From positions 142,162,397 through 142,226,396 of the forward strand of contig NC_084800.1 of the NCBI RefSeq assembly GCF_963169125.1: 64,000 bases of DNA. The letters are read 5' to 3'. The notes under the pieces were generated by a model. The model ran no database searches and was not told where the DNA came from. It worked only from the letters and a program-made list of their open reading frames with translations. The number at the start of each line of letters is the position of its first letter. Position 1 is the stretch's first letter. A program made the translations under genes and the position numbers. This DNA is from Humulus lupulus (lineage: Eukaryota > Streptophyta > Magnoliopsida > Rosales > Cannabaceae). Shown here piece after piece: positions 10,493 to 22,894 of this stretch.

Positions 10493-13400
10493 GTTGTCAA
10501 GATAGTGATGGAAACCAGTGAAGTTGTTTACTATGCACCAGAGGCAGGAGATGTCACCTGGGAGAATGTTGGGTGAGAGCATGGCTCCTACATAGAAAGA
10601 TTTGGTATGTTAAGATGGGTTTTCCATGGCTAGGGGATGGAAGACTGGAATGCCTTGTTGCATTTGAAGCTGAGGCTAGTTTTCCAGAGTTGACTGGTTA
10701 ACTGGAGGTTCACATTTTTGGATATATAACAGGCTGGAAAGGTTCGGTACTGAGAGTGTGTCAAGACAGAATTGGACATAGAGAATATGTTTTAAGATAC
10801 TTTGCGAGGGGCTGAGGAATATTAAGAGGAATTAGGAATTATTGAAAGAGGAATTGGGGGCACAAGTAATAAGGGAGCTCGTGGGGAGAGCGATAGAGCT
10901 CTTCATATGGAAGTCTTGGCATGAGTCAGAATGGGAATAAATTCGTTAAGAAACAACTATGGATAGTGGAGAAAATCGATTGGAATACTTTAGTTGGACG
11001 GAATAGAAACTAAGCTGACTAGTAGCGATTCAGATAGGTATAGTTGGGAGGATTGGGCACGCTCCATAACTCGGCTATAGATAAATTCGGTATCAAGGGC
11101 ATTATGAAAGATGATAGTGGTTTGACAAGGAAAAAAAAACTACTGAAGCAGTTTAAGAAGTTTGACCTTGGGGTGAATCAGTTAAAGTATCGCACTATGG
11201 GAATTGTTAGCAGCGTTTGATATGGATAAAGAGATTAGATGCCCAGATACTAGACAAGACAATGACTCCGGGAGTTGATCTATGGTCTGGTTATCACCAG
11301 CTGGGGGTCAAGGAGTGAGACATTTCATAAATCACAACTTATACCGGGTAGGGTGTGATGGATTGGTAACAAAGGTTCTTTTTAATTGGTTTAAGCGTTA
11401 GCGACTCAGGTGAGCTCTACAGATAGAAGGAATAGGAATTGTACGGACGAATCTCTTTCGAGGTTTATGGATGACATGAGGGACTGCTCCAAGTCGGAAG
11501 TAGAAAGCGAACTACTGCGCCGAAGATGTTAGAATTAAAGAAGTAGGGTCACATGTAAAGCTCCATGAAGTGTTAGTTTGGTCTTGCCAGGGGTATTCAG
11601 CGTAATGCTACAAGAAGAAGGGAGGACAGGTATGTAGAGGTTTGGTCTGAAGCCACAGGGAAGCTACTAAAGAACGTCTGAAGGATAGAGAGCAACAAGA
11701 TTGGCAAACGCGTTATCCACTACACAAATGTCTTTGCGGAAATCTACTCCGGAGATTGGGGGAAAACATCAGAACTTGAAGACAGACTGGATGGATAGTG
11801 TTAGATCAGGAGTTTAAAGGACATAGTAAGAATTGATTAGCGCTTGGTAAACCGGGGATATGCGTGTTTTGGTTGGATAAACTGTTACAATGCGAAGAAG
11901 CTAACTTTTGGTGAAGGTAGGAAACTGTGAGGGGTGCATCACAGGTTTAGGCACGCCCGGGCTTAGACTGATGAGAGGATGGGTTAAGCCTCGTGGAAGG
12001 TAAAGCGAGAACATGGTAAATTTACTTGATTTAATGGGTAGGCAGAGTACGCATAGTAAAAGGTAACAAATATTTGGTTATTCGTAAGAAAGAAAATGCT
12101 GAGACCCAGATTTAGTAAAAGCAACAGATGGGTGATTGGTGTTTGGAATCCCCGACTGAGGGGAAATTTAATTGGAGGCGAAACACCTAGCTGGGAGGCG
12201 TGTGTCAGTCAAGGAATAATGCCACAGATGGTGATGGGGTGGACAAGGAAACGACTAAGGTTGGTGCTGTGTTAGTATGTAATGCTAAGCAGGAGAGTAT
12301 CACTGAATTGTGGAGTCCAAAGTGTTGGCTTTGGTTGAAACAGGGAGGAACCCTGTCAAGGTGGTACAAGTTGGGATACCAAGATCGGATGAAAGATCCA
12401 ATGAGAACTTGACGTAGAAATGAGAATCCTGAATGAATATCACTCCACCTCCTAGGGTATGTTGTACCGGGAGGGCTGAGCAGGTGACAGAATCTAGTGC
12501 CTTCCTTTGGACAGAGGAGGGTAAAGTGATGTGGTGGTGTATCACAGGAGTAGACCACATTAAACTATAAGCAAGATGTTTGGACATGAAAAGTTTTAAC
12601 TCAGCTGAATGAGTTAAGGTAGCTGGTTCAGGAGAACTGGTCACAGGGTAGAACGTCAATGGTACTAAATTGAGACCCTATAATATTCTAAGATTTGGAA
12701 AAGAACTGGAGAACAAAGAGAACAAAGTGAGAATCTGGAATCATCGGTTGATTGCAAATGGGATAGCGGTCTGAAAGCTTAACAGATATCTTAAGGAGTT
12801 AAGCATTGAGTATGCAAATACTTGAGATGTTAAGAAAGTGTAATCCTTGATTAGTGAGTCCTGGTGACAAATACTGGCGTCTGGCTAAGGTAACACGAAT
12901 ATAGGACATGGTAAGAGGTGAAAGATAGTGAATACTATAGTTTAGTATTGGTTCAGAGGGAAAGCCAAAGAGGTTGATGGAATTCTTAAGGCGGGAGTGT
13001 CTGCCTATCTAGAAGAGTAAAAGAACTTGTACATTGTTAAATTTTGGGAAATAAAGTTCCGGGATAAGAGATTTGAGTCTCTCTAAGTAAGAGCAGACAA
13101 GAAATAGAATGGTGTTTAGAGAAAGAAAGGGGAGTTCTGACTCCTGATTCAATATAAATTCTGAGGTTGTACCAAGGGTTAGGCCAGGGGCCTATAAATT
13201 GATCTCACCCTAGTAGGGGTGATGGCTTATGGATATTTCTAGAATCAGGTATAAGACAATGAGGTGGTCATTGCAAGCTAAGCAGATCCTGAAGTTTCAG
13301 CAGGGTTGTGGTGTAAGCAGAGGGCTTACGAAGGTATGGCTATTAGACAAGATCTTGTGGAACAAGATTGTTACTCTTGTAAGAGTATAGTTGAGGAGTA

Positions 13401-13606
13401 GAGTAAAAGCGGTGGACTTTGAAAATTATAGTCAGAGGTACGGGTTGTACTGTCCTGCGGAGCAGGACCATCGCCTTGGTTAAAGTGCTGTGGTGGGATA
13501 GAAAGGTTGAAGAGGGGACGTGGGAGCTTGAGTCCGTTATGCGGGAGCGGCATCCCGAGTTGTTCAGATAATTTCGAGGACGAAATTCTTGTAAGGAGGG
13601 GATAAT
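10493..13606 (+). pseudogene. N1 decayed pol-equivalent interior
   Basis: This part resumes after S1 and runs to the 3' LTR. The only clear coding fossil is at 11274-11330 on the plus strand, reading VDLWSGYHQLGVKE, which corresponds to the D-L-x-S-G-Y-H-Q block of Gypsy RT and is followed at once by stops. Other parts resemble pol only loosely. At 13571-13606 TTTCGAGGACGAAATTCTT and the purine tract GTAAGGAGGGGATAAT form the normal chromovirus 3' signature. So the cis signals are kept while the protein-coding part is lost. Confidence 0.7.
13588..13606 (+). other. N1 polypurine tract
   Basis: A purine-rich run (GTAAGGAGGGGATAAT) directly abuts the 3' LTR, as needed to prime plus-strand synthesis. 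It follows the conserved TTTCGAGGACGAA block. Confidence 0.85.
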
Positions 13607-16004
13607 TGTAACACCCCAAGTTGCTAATGAGGTTTAGGACCTTGATTAGCGTGCCTGGAGGGAAATAAGTGAATTAATATGCTAATATATGAATTTAAAT
13701 GAATATATGATTAGAATGCATGTTTACGTGGTATAAATATGCATGTGGGCCCATTCGCATGTTAGGGGTAAATTGGTAATTTTAGCCCGTCGAGGGCATA
13801 AAAGTGATAATTGTAATATGTGATTTGTACGATGTGAGTGTGGTGATAATAATGTGATGCATGTGCCGAGACGGTCCTAGAGAGCTAGATAACTCAAGAG
13901 TCACAATGGGATTCTATACCCGGCTCGGGAGGAGCCTAGGGGTACTTTGGGGAAATTTCATGAGTTGGGTTGTGAGTTTGTGGTTAACGGTTATTGGTGA
14001 TTAGGTAACCTGAGTAACCATTAGTAACTTCTAAGAGTAACAAGTTTGGATGGAAAATGGTAGAATTGTAATATGAGTGAAAGGACAAGAGTGACCTTGA
14101 GGCTTAGTTAGGAGGGGATATTTGAGGAAGGGTGGAATGGTCATTTGACTAGATAGGAAACCTTCAGCAGAAGGAAAAAGAGATACACGTATAACACTTG
14201 GTGATAGTTGGTTTATGCTAAGAATTGAGACCTAGAGATGGAACAAGAGAAAAACAGAAGAAAGAAGCTGAATTTGGGTCTTAGGAGGAGGATCAAGAGG
14301 TTTGAGGTGACCAAGATCAAGCTTAGGCCAAGGTGGTTCAAAGGTAAGAGTTTGTGCTCTATTTTTGTTGTATTTAAGTCTGAATTTACAGAGATTGAGT
14401 GTGGAAATCTAAAGGGGATATGGCTGGTTTCACTTGGAAATTTAACTAGGATAATCAAGGGGAAAGAGGTTGGAGGCTGGAATTTAAAAGGGTTCAAGCC
14501 AGATTCTTGATTGAGGTAAGAGTTCTAACATGTTTATATTTTAGTTTCTGATGTGGTTTAAGATTTTAGAAGCAAGGTTCATATTTTTCAAGCTATGGTT
14601 TAAGTCCTAGAAGCCATGGTTTAGGTTTCTGAAATTTGGGCTCAAGAGTGGATTTTTGGGTGTGATTGTGTAATTGAGTTTGGTTATGATGTTTATAGGT
14701 TGTTAAAGGGTTCATTTGGGGTTTTGAATTGATTTTGGGGCTTAGGTACTTGTTTGGGATGATTTGGAATGGTTTTGGCTCGGGAAAAACGCAAGGAAAA
14801 ACCCAGAAATCTGGGTTCGCGAAGGTGCGCCGCGGCCCTGTTCTTGGGCGTCGTGGCGCGAGGATGTTCCTGGGCAGGGGAAGCCCTCTGAATTTTTGGG
14901 CGCCGCGGCCCTCTAGGGCAGCGCTGTGACGCTAGGCTATTTTCAGGGCATGGAATTTTGCAATTTTGAGCTTTTGCTCCGGGGGTTCGGGGGATGTTTC
15001 CGATGTATTGTTTTAGGAATTTGGGATTCCGAGAGTGTGGGATTGGTCCCGGGAAGTGGTTTTGGATTGGTTAGCATTAAATGGTGTTTATATGTGTTGT
15101 GACTTGGTCCTTGGAGAGGTTCGAGTTAGAGGACCGTGCTCGCGGCCTTGGTGCATCGGGAAGCTCGGGATACAGGTAGGAAAACCACTGTTCCCACTGA
15201 GCTTGTATGCAGGGCTGAGCCCAATATGTTTGAATTGTAGGGCATAGCCCTTTGATTGAATTTGTTAGTATTCATTATATGTTTGTTATGCTGTGAATAT
15301 GATTACGTAAATGTTCGGCGAGAGCCGGGAACGGCACAGGCCGAGGTCGGTAGGGGACCGGGAACGACATTTAGCACATTGAGTGCAGGGCCGAGTACGG
15401 CAAGGGGCCGGGAGCAGCATTGAGCACGTGGAGTGCGAGCTGCCAGGGTACGACCCTAAAGGATACCTTGGATATCCTCACGGTGTAGACCGCGAACCCA
15501 GGGCCTTGTAAAGCGCCTGGGACGGCATGGCCGTATGTGTTTAGCCCATTGGTGGCCTGATTATATGCTAGGTGTTTGCTGTGCATATGTTATCTGCTTG
15601 TGAGGGTTTTCTTGCTGGGCTTCAGCTTACGGGTGCTCTGTGGTGCAGGTAAGGGCAAGAGGAAAGTCAACCAACCATGAGTATGGAGAGCGTGAAGCGG
15701 CGTGTACATGTTTGGTCTGCCTAGCTGCCACGGCCAGTGGTTTTGGGAGACGGTTGTATTAAAACTTAGATTTTGTCTTCTAGTCGACTCAAACTTGTAA
15801 ATTTTATGTTGTAAATATTCCTAAATAGTATCTTGGGATCCCAAGTGTCAAACTCTCAACGATTTGTAGTGAATGGAATTATTTTCAAAGTTTATTTCAC
15901 TGTTAATGTTTTAATTACACTTTTGACCTAAAAACCTCGACTAGCGAGTTAAACACACGTTTAAAACTCACTTAGTAACGGCTCTAAGGCGGTAGGGTAT
16001 TACA
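13607..16004 (+). repeat. N1 3' LTR
   Basis: This 2398-bp LTR begins TGTAACACCCCAAGTTGC and ends GGTAGGGTATTACA. It is near-identical to 4332-6747. The main difference is the loss of one 18-bp repeat unit near 15360. The shared splice-donor-like block is at 15609-15660. It is followed by AAAAT, the second target copy. Confidence 0.93.
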
Positions 16005-16260
16005 AAAATCATGTGGAAATCATCCATGCCCAACTCAATCAAATCCACTGATAGTTCCCTCTTTTTTCACCACAACTGGCAGTGACCTAATCCATCTTTT
16101 AGAAACTACTAGTTCCCCTATAGGCAATATAGTCCCAAACCCCACAATATAATAATCAAAAGGCCTACACAATCTATCAATAACTTTGCTAAAGACAAAC
16201 GAATGTGTAGCACTAGAGTCAATCAATACATTATAAGAAGTGCCAGAGCTAGAAGGCTGA
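16005..16260 (-). pseudogene. G1 aspartic protease fragment
   Basis: Minus-strand reading gives NVLIDSSATHSFVFSKVI, matching the Gypsy protease active site. The family's DSGA appears as DSSA, so the catalytic loop glycine is lost. It runs on through GTILPIGELVVS to a stop near 16035. The fragment lies between N1 (left) and S2 (right), both inserted into the same polyprotein. Its downstream continuation is 4331-3900 and its upstream continuation is the gag part above 18652. Confidence 0.82.
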
Positions 16261-18651
16261 TGTAACGACCTAAATTTGCTAATAAGGCTTAAGGGCCTTG
16301 ATTAGTTCGCCGAGAGGGAATAATTGGATTATATGTGATTTAATGATTTAAAAGCATGTTATATGATTATTTGAATATATGTGATGCATGACTATGTGTA
16401 TTAGTATGCATGTAGGCCCTGGTTAGGTTAGAAGGGCATAATTGTAATTTTGACCCATTGAGGGCATAACCATATATATTTGTGATAAATTGTTGAGACC
16501 ACATTATTATGTGGATATATTTGTAATCTGTGGCTCGAGGCAATCTTATTGAGCGGTTTAGCGAAAAAGTCACGACGGGGATTTATACCTGGCTCGGGGC
16601 GAGCCTGGGAGTAATTCTGGGGATTTAGAGAATATATTGGAGTCTATTTTGACATTGAGGAATATAATTGGTGATTATTTAGGCATTGGGAAGTAAGTGG
16701 AAAATCTTAGAGACACTCGAGGAATTAGCGGGAATTGGGAACAAATGACCAAAATCCCCCTTGGTTGAGTTAAAGGCTTAGGAATTATGGGAGGGTATTA
16801 TGGCCATTTGGCTTATAAGGGATAAGAGTTAAGTCTGCTTTATGCCTTAGTGGAATGTCTAGAATTTGAAGGAAGTCTGAAGAAAGAAAAGAAAGAAGAG
16901 AAGGAAAAGGAAAGAAGGGAAAAGCAGGGCAATTCTCATGAACGGTTTGGGTCTTCTTCATCAATTTCTTCTGGAAATTTGGGGCTAAAATCTAGAGGAG
17001 CTTTAGGCTAAGACTGTGTACTTGGGGTCTTAATCAGGTTGGGGAATCTAGCTGAGGTTGTTCATCATTTGAGGTAAGATTTTGAGGTTAACATTCAATT
17101 CTTGGTATTGGTGTTGATTTGGTTTTCTAAGTAGAGTTCTATGGGAATTCTAGGGAAATTGAGGTTGAAGCTTTGAGGGGTGAAAGCTAAGGAGGAGTGG
17201 AGGATAGCCTAAGGTTGAACTTCTCTGTTTAACGTAATAAGCTCTGATCTTGGTCACTTGAATTCTGTGGTTTCAGTTGTTTTTCCTGTTGAGTTTTTGG
17301 GCTCTAGGTTCAGGCATGGTGAATTCCTTGATTTGGGGTGCATGTGATTGAGTTTTGTGTGGTTGGGACTTATGGGATGAGTTGAGGATGTTGGGAGGCT
17401 TGTTTTGAAGTTTGGTTGAGGTTTGGTTGAGTTTTGGAAAGATTTGGCTCGGGAAAATTCGAAGGAGAAAAATCTGTGCTGTGACTAGCGTTAGTCACTG
17501 GGCGCTACAGCACTGGGCCCTGAAGTTCCAGAGCCTTTTGGCTTTGCTTGTAGCGCTATAGCGCTCTCCTTAGGGCGCTGTAGCGCAACCCTGTTTCCAT
17601 AAAGGGGTTTTTGGGTTATTTCTAAGGGTTTTTGCTCAGGGGTTCGGGGTTTGATTCCACCACTTCGTTTGGTGGAATTAGGGCTTCCCAAGGGCTCGGG
17701 ATTGGTCCTGAGGCTAGAATTTGGATTTGAGGTTTGGTGATGATTTTGATCTATGGTTGTGACTAGGTGTACGCTTGGACTCAGACAGGTTCGTGCTTGA
17801 TGATCAAATTGAACAAAGCTAACGAAATCTAAAGGTAAAAAAACTGCACCCGGTTATGTGTTTGTGATGGGACTAAGAGCTCCCTATATCTGTATAATAT
17901 CATAGATGGTATTATGCCATGGGACATGTGAGAAACAGCCTAAGGGTGCTGTAAATAATACTTCCGCACAGGGCGCGACTCAGCCACTGGTAGCTGAGGA
18001 CAGCTTAATATTCACTGAGCTCGGTTTAAGTGGGCCGAAGTCAGTGGGATAAATAGAGGTTGTGGCCTAAGGGCGCTAACCCTAGTTATCATATGTGAAT
18101 TGATTAATGATATGAGATGATGTACTTGGTATGCTGAATACTTGAACAACATGAATGTCTGAACTGTTGACTATATGTTTATACTGTGTGAGTTGTCTGG
18201 TTGTTTGCTTAATGCTTATGCTCTGCTATTGTGTTTTCTTGCTGGGCCTTGGCTCACGGGTGCTACGTGGTGCAGGTAAAGGCAAGGGAAAGTTGTACCA
18301 ATCCTGAGATGGAGGGCTGCGGGGCTGAATGTACATAACCAGCTGATCGGCTGCCACGGCTGAGGAGTGGATCGGGACGAGAAAAGCTTAATTGTCTGTT
18401 TTTCCTTAGAGTGGCTAATAATTGTATTTTAATCTCGAAATTTGTAGACTGTCTTTTAACTTTACTACTTTTGGGATCCCATGCAAGGAAAAATGTTTGC
18501 TTATAAGTAATGAAGCTTTTAAGACCAAAATCTTTCAACCCTAGCTCAACTGTAGTTTCAGTGACACTTTTCAAATTAAATGACTTGATTAGTAAGTCTT
18601 GCACCTTTATAAACACACAGTGTAGCGGTCTTGGTTATCCAGGGAGTTACA
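16261..18651 (+). repeat. S2: solo LTR (Tekay group) between gag and protease of G1
   Basis: A single 2391-bp LTR, TGTAACGACCTAAATTTGC...CCAGGGAGTTACA, has perfect GCTGA duplications at 16256-16260 and 18652-18656. It carries the CTAAT...ATTAG inverted repeat, an AGCGC block (17480-17590), a short repeat of CACTGAGCTCGG type near 18000, and the shared block ending CAG|GTAAAGG near 18272-18281. It has no PBS or internal sequence. Confidence 0.93.
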
Positions 18652-19548
18652 GCTGACCTGTCACCACTGAGAGACTAGCCTCAACCTCTTCCTGAGTCAA
18701 GGAGAACACTCGAGCTGGAGTCAAGCTGTCTGCCTTCCTTGGTTCTTCTTCAAAGTCGAGCAAGCTTTCTTGAGATGCCCAATCTCCCCACATAAGTAGC
18801 ATGCTTTCGGCCAAAATTCACCCAGATTGCGCTTCCTGCACTGGCCACAATCCAAATAACTTTTCCATGCCTCACTGCGGCCCTGGCGACCTCCCTGGAC
18901 ACCCCGACCCCTCTTATCAGGACCAGGAGTGATTGAGGTGTTAGGGTTCTTCTTATTTTGATCACTAGGGCCTCTGCCCCTACCAGATCCCACAAATGGA
19001 GGCACTGCCCTCCGAACATCCCGTTGTGCAACACTCTCCCTCCATGTCTTGTTTTTTGCCTCCTCAGCTGTGAGGGCCTTCTCAACCACCTAGGCATAAG
19101 TAGTCTCCTCAAGTACTGATGTAATCCGCACATCCTTAGATATCGTAACATTCAGTCCCCGAACAAATCTATCTTGCCTGGCTGCATCGGTAGGCATTAG
19201 ATCAGGTGCAAACTTCGCCAACCATCAAATTTCAGGGCGTACTCAGTAACTTTCATGCGGCCCTATACCAAATTAGTAAACTTGTTCACCTTGGCCTCCT
19301 TAACGACATTTTTGTAGTACTTCTTGTTGAAAAATCCTCTAAACTCATCCCAACCCATGATAGAAACATCTCGAGTCTGAGATGACACGTCCTACCAAAT
19401 GCAGCAATCATCTCGAAACACGTAAGCGGTGCAGGTCACCCTATCAATACCTACCACTCTCATGAAGTCCAGAATGGAAGTGGTCAGGTTCATCCACTAT
19501 TCAGACTTAAGTTGATCTGGTCCTCCCTCAAATATTGGAGGAAATTGT
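18652..19548 (-). pseudogene. G1 gag, middle and C-terminal part with zinc knuckle
   Basis: On the minus strand from 19548 the reading includes PPIFEGGPDQLKSE*WMN, then WDEFRGFFNKKYY, VNKFTNLV and GRMKVTEYA, the retrotransposon gag core seen in Tekay-type elements. From 19089 an open 122-codon stretch gives a basic RGRG region and a CCHC knuckle CYLCGEIGHLKKAC at about 18801-18760, preceded by the extra CGQCRKRNLGE motif of this group. Gag packages the genomic RNA, and the knuckle binds it. In-frame stops (W to stop at two or more places) and a frameshift disable it. The N-terminus lies beyond C1 at 43570-43849. Confidence 0.85.
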
Positions 19549-21266
19549 TGGTGGTATTACATGATCAAATCAAAGGTGTACAACGAAATATATGGACTCA
19601 TTTTAATAAATATTAATACCTTCCGGGATCATAGTAATATATTAATATTAAATCACATACAAAATAGATCAGGGATTACCTCTTGTAGCCTATCAAATGT
19701 CCTTGAGTCTTTTTGTATAAAATCAACGATCTTCCTATCCAGTAATCTGAAATCTCACACCTTGATCTTCCACACCAATCCTCAAACACACAAGGACGTG
19801 TGTGGGCACTTAAGATTCAAAAGGTTGATTTATGTGACTCTCTAGAAGTACTAAACACATGAGATCTAAAGAGGTTTGACTGAGAGAAGAGGTTTCAGAA
19901 TAAATTTCAGGTTTAGAGAAAACTATCACTTTAGAAAGAGAGTATGTATTTTTTAATCTCATAAAAATAAAATCAAAGCTCTTTTGAAAGTAACGTACTA
20001 TCAGACTTATATAAAATTATTTAATCTAATTAAATAATCTTTATTTTATTAAAATTAAAATTCAAATTAAAACTGATATGATGTTTAAATTTAATAATTT
20101 ATTTAAATCATATTTAAAAAGAATAATTAAATAACTGATTAAACAAACTTATTTAAAATTCAAAATTCAAATCTCATAGATAAAAATCCCTAAGTTAGGC
20201 GCCACACACTGCATTGTACCGTGTGTGTCGCCCATCCCTATTAGGGTTTCTCTAATTTTCTCATGTGTTTATTTAATCAACGTTTAAGACAATATATTTA
20301 TCCCAACATAAATATCAGTTAATTCAAAATTAACTTTATCTTAAAATATCAGTTTTAAATTAAATAAATAAATATCATATTGTAAATAAAATACTTATTA
20401 TTCTCTTTCTTTTATTAATTGGAACAAGATTAATATTAATTTTAACCTATAGTTTATCAAAATAAAAACTATATTGTTAAATAATTAATTAATTCACAAT
20501 TAATCAATTTTCCATAATTATCAGATAATTATTTCCTTGCCCTAGAAAATTAATTCCTTTGCAATTTAGTCCTTCTCTCGACAAATATTTCTTTTGACAT
20601 CCTTACCCTTGACAGTGTAAGACAGAGGTGATCTGGGGACCATAAATCTATAATACGAATCTCAAATAAACCAGATTATTGATCAAACTCTTTTATCTAA
20701 TAATATTGTTTATTAACTTCATGATTACTCCTCTATAAATATTGAATTGCACTCTAAGTATTTATAGAATTATAATTACAGAGTTTTCTCTTGTAACCCA
20801 TTGATATAATTAATATATGTAGTTATGTCCTCCATTATTGGTTTGTTAATTAGAGTTGGTCAAAATTACCGTTTTACTCTTCTAATTACCTCATGATCCT
20901 TAAGCACCATTAATTCACTAGCAAATGATTAATCTATAATTTAATTATAGATTTGAGCTTAATAACTATTCAGTCTTAGAATTAACCCTTAAGGGAACCA
21001 ATATTCGATCCGTTAGGAAATCATGGATTCTAATATTGTAATTCATGTTTCCAACCATCCATGATATTGAATCTCCAAAACAAAATTCATTAGCCTCATT
21101 ACTCTAAGAGACCTTAATAAGTGAATCAAAAGATCCAATAAACACAAACAAGAGTTCATGAATACTAAGGATTTAGACTGATCTACAAATGATCATATAT
21201 TATGATAAGAATTAAATCTTTTTGTCAAACAGTAAGTTTATAAAGATAATCAATTCTCATCGGTTC
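19549..21266 (-). repeat. C1 3' LTR, distal part
   Basis: Aligns along its length with 41572-42xxx of the right LTR (for example ATGATCAAATCAAAGG at both left edges). It is interrupted at 21266 by S3, whose GGTTC target copy marks the break, and resumes at 32411. The stretch is AT-rich with no coding frame. Confidence 0.87.
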
Positions 21267-21836
21267 TGTAGCGTCCCAAATTTGCTAATAAGGCTTTGGG
21301 CCTTGATTAGCATGCCTGGAGGGCAATAAGTGGTTTATTGTGTTAATATGTGAATTTGATGAGTATGTGATTAGAGATGCATGTTTAGGTGAATTAAATA
21401 TGCATGTGGGCCCTTTGGTAGTTAGGGGCATGTTTGTAATGTTAGCCTGTTGAAGGCATAAATGCAATATTTGTGATTATTGTGAATATTGTGATATATT
21501 TGTGTTGCACGATCCGAGACAGTCCTAGGGAGCGGTTTAGCTAGAAAGTCACAACAGGGTCGGATACTTGACTCGGGGCGAGTCGAGGGGTATTTCGAGC
21601 ATTAGGCATGTTATTGGGTTATGAAAATAAATATTTAGAGATATATTTGAAGTTAGAACGTCTAGGAGGGAATATCGGGGAAATTTACCATTTTGCTGTC
21701 AAGCACATTTTTGGTACCCCGAGCCTTGGAAGTAACTTTAGAGACCTAAGTTAAGTAAACAAAACTAAGGATATGTTCAAAAACTAGGAAACCGACCCAA
21801 ACCCCTTTCCTCTCTCTCTATTTCTCTAAAGCATAC

Positions 21837-22595
21837 TGTTGACGCGGTTCTTCACCAACAGGTAATTATACGAATAAGTGGGATGGATTAATGCTAATTG
21901 GTGAATTGTAATATGAAAATAACTATATTATAGACTTGAGAAACTAACATCATGGGAAGATGATCGTTCCTTTATTTTTAGGTGGTTCGAAGGTTAAAAT
22001 CCCTCTAGTCCACCAGTCGATATTATTGATAACTCTTGGCTATTTCATACAGAGTATTTCTTTACAAAAATATGCCAACCCCCTGCACTACCCAGGGTCT
22101 TGGTATTTATAGGAAGAAGATAACTGGGTTGGCAACGTGATCTCTTTACCCTTCACATCATCTCTGTGAGACTGATGATTAATTCCTAAACTTTTCAGTG
22201 ATGTGTGGTCTAATCAATAGGTAAGGAGGGATAATGGGCCGCATGGCCCAAATCAGGCATGGGATGTCTGAACACGCACGTTTATACTGCGTGTCTGAGA
22301 ATTCAAGAATAGAATAGACACGTGATGTCTCATATATGCACGTTTATATTGCGTGGTTGACTTTACAAGGAATCGGATGTCAGATCTCTGTCGCATCACG
22401 AGCTTAATGTGGTGCCAGCTCATGACACTCATACTGCTGACACGATGCCTTCGAGTAGCAGTTAACTCTCTAATCAGCTCGGGCTGGACAGATGGAGGCC
22501 CGTAATAAACAGCTCTGGGTGGACAATTTACACGTGGCAGATCGAATTAGGCCCTTTCCTATCTCGCAAATATCCACGGATATTTAGGCCGTACA
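21837..22595 (-). repeat. T1 3' LTR
   Basis: 759 bp, same length as the right LTR. In element orientation a TATA-like CTATAAATA is at 22112-22104. The neighbouring interior (22596-22620) is purine-rich on the minus strand (CAGGGGCTTGGGGGCGAAA), the PPT. Confidence 0.92.
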
Positions 22596-22620
22596 TTTCG
22601 CCCCCAAGCCCCTGCTCGTG
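22596..22620 (-). other. T1 polypurine tract
   Basis: Minus-strand GGGGCTTGGGGGCGAAA abuts the LTR start, the form commonly seen in Tat-type elements. Confidence 0.8.
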
Positions 22621-22861
22621 ACCCATGACGTCATCTGTGATCTTCACAGTAGGGGCTTTTAAGTTTCCCTTTCGACTCTTCATGTCCCGCCCACTGCGTG
22701 GGTATCGGACATGTGGAGCACCGTGGTTGGCGATTGTTCAGTTTCTAAGAATTGCATTAAATGGCCTAGCCTGCTTTCGGCAGTCGTTTAGCCTCTCGAG
22801 TTATGACCCTCGTATCTCGCATTAATTTGATCGAACGGTCCTCGTTCCTTTGTCTCTTACG

Positions 22862-22870
22862 TATATATAA
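22862..22870 (+). promoter_or_regulatory. TATA box of the T1 antisense gene
   Basis: TATATATAA stands on the plus strand inside T1, between its 3' LTR and the antisense ORF. A transcript starting about 30 bp downstream would run into a pyrimidine-rich leader (22905-22960), a 500-bp GT-AG intron (23081-23580) and the ATG at 23627. Direction and placement suggest it serves the antisense gene and not the retrotransposon itself. Predicted from sequence only. Confidence 0.6.
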
Positions 22871-22894
22871 GGTTGGCCATCTTTCGTATTAGCC

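Larger units (their letters stand above)
4332..16004 (+). mobile_element. N1: complete non-autonomous LTR retrotransposon with decayed interior
   Basis: N1 has paired TG...CA LTRs at 4332-6747 and 13607-16004, a PBS at 6750, a PPT before 13607, and the perfect target duplication AAAAT at 4327-4331 and 16005-16009. The LTRs differ by only about 2-3 % in the parts compared by eye plus one 18-bp indel, so insertion was fairly recent. Yet the interior, about 4.6 kb after removal of solo LTR S1, has no gag or pol frame. Only a fossil Gypsy RT motif survives (11274-11330). N1 therefore probably moved with proteins from an autonomous Tekay-group relative. It sits in the protease region of G1 in the opposite orientation. 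Confidence 0.9.

Noticed and set aside
12200..12659. Overlapping ORFs on both strands in the N1 interior
   Set aside because: No motif in any frame; frames overlap in opposite directions in a region that is decayed pol.
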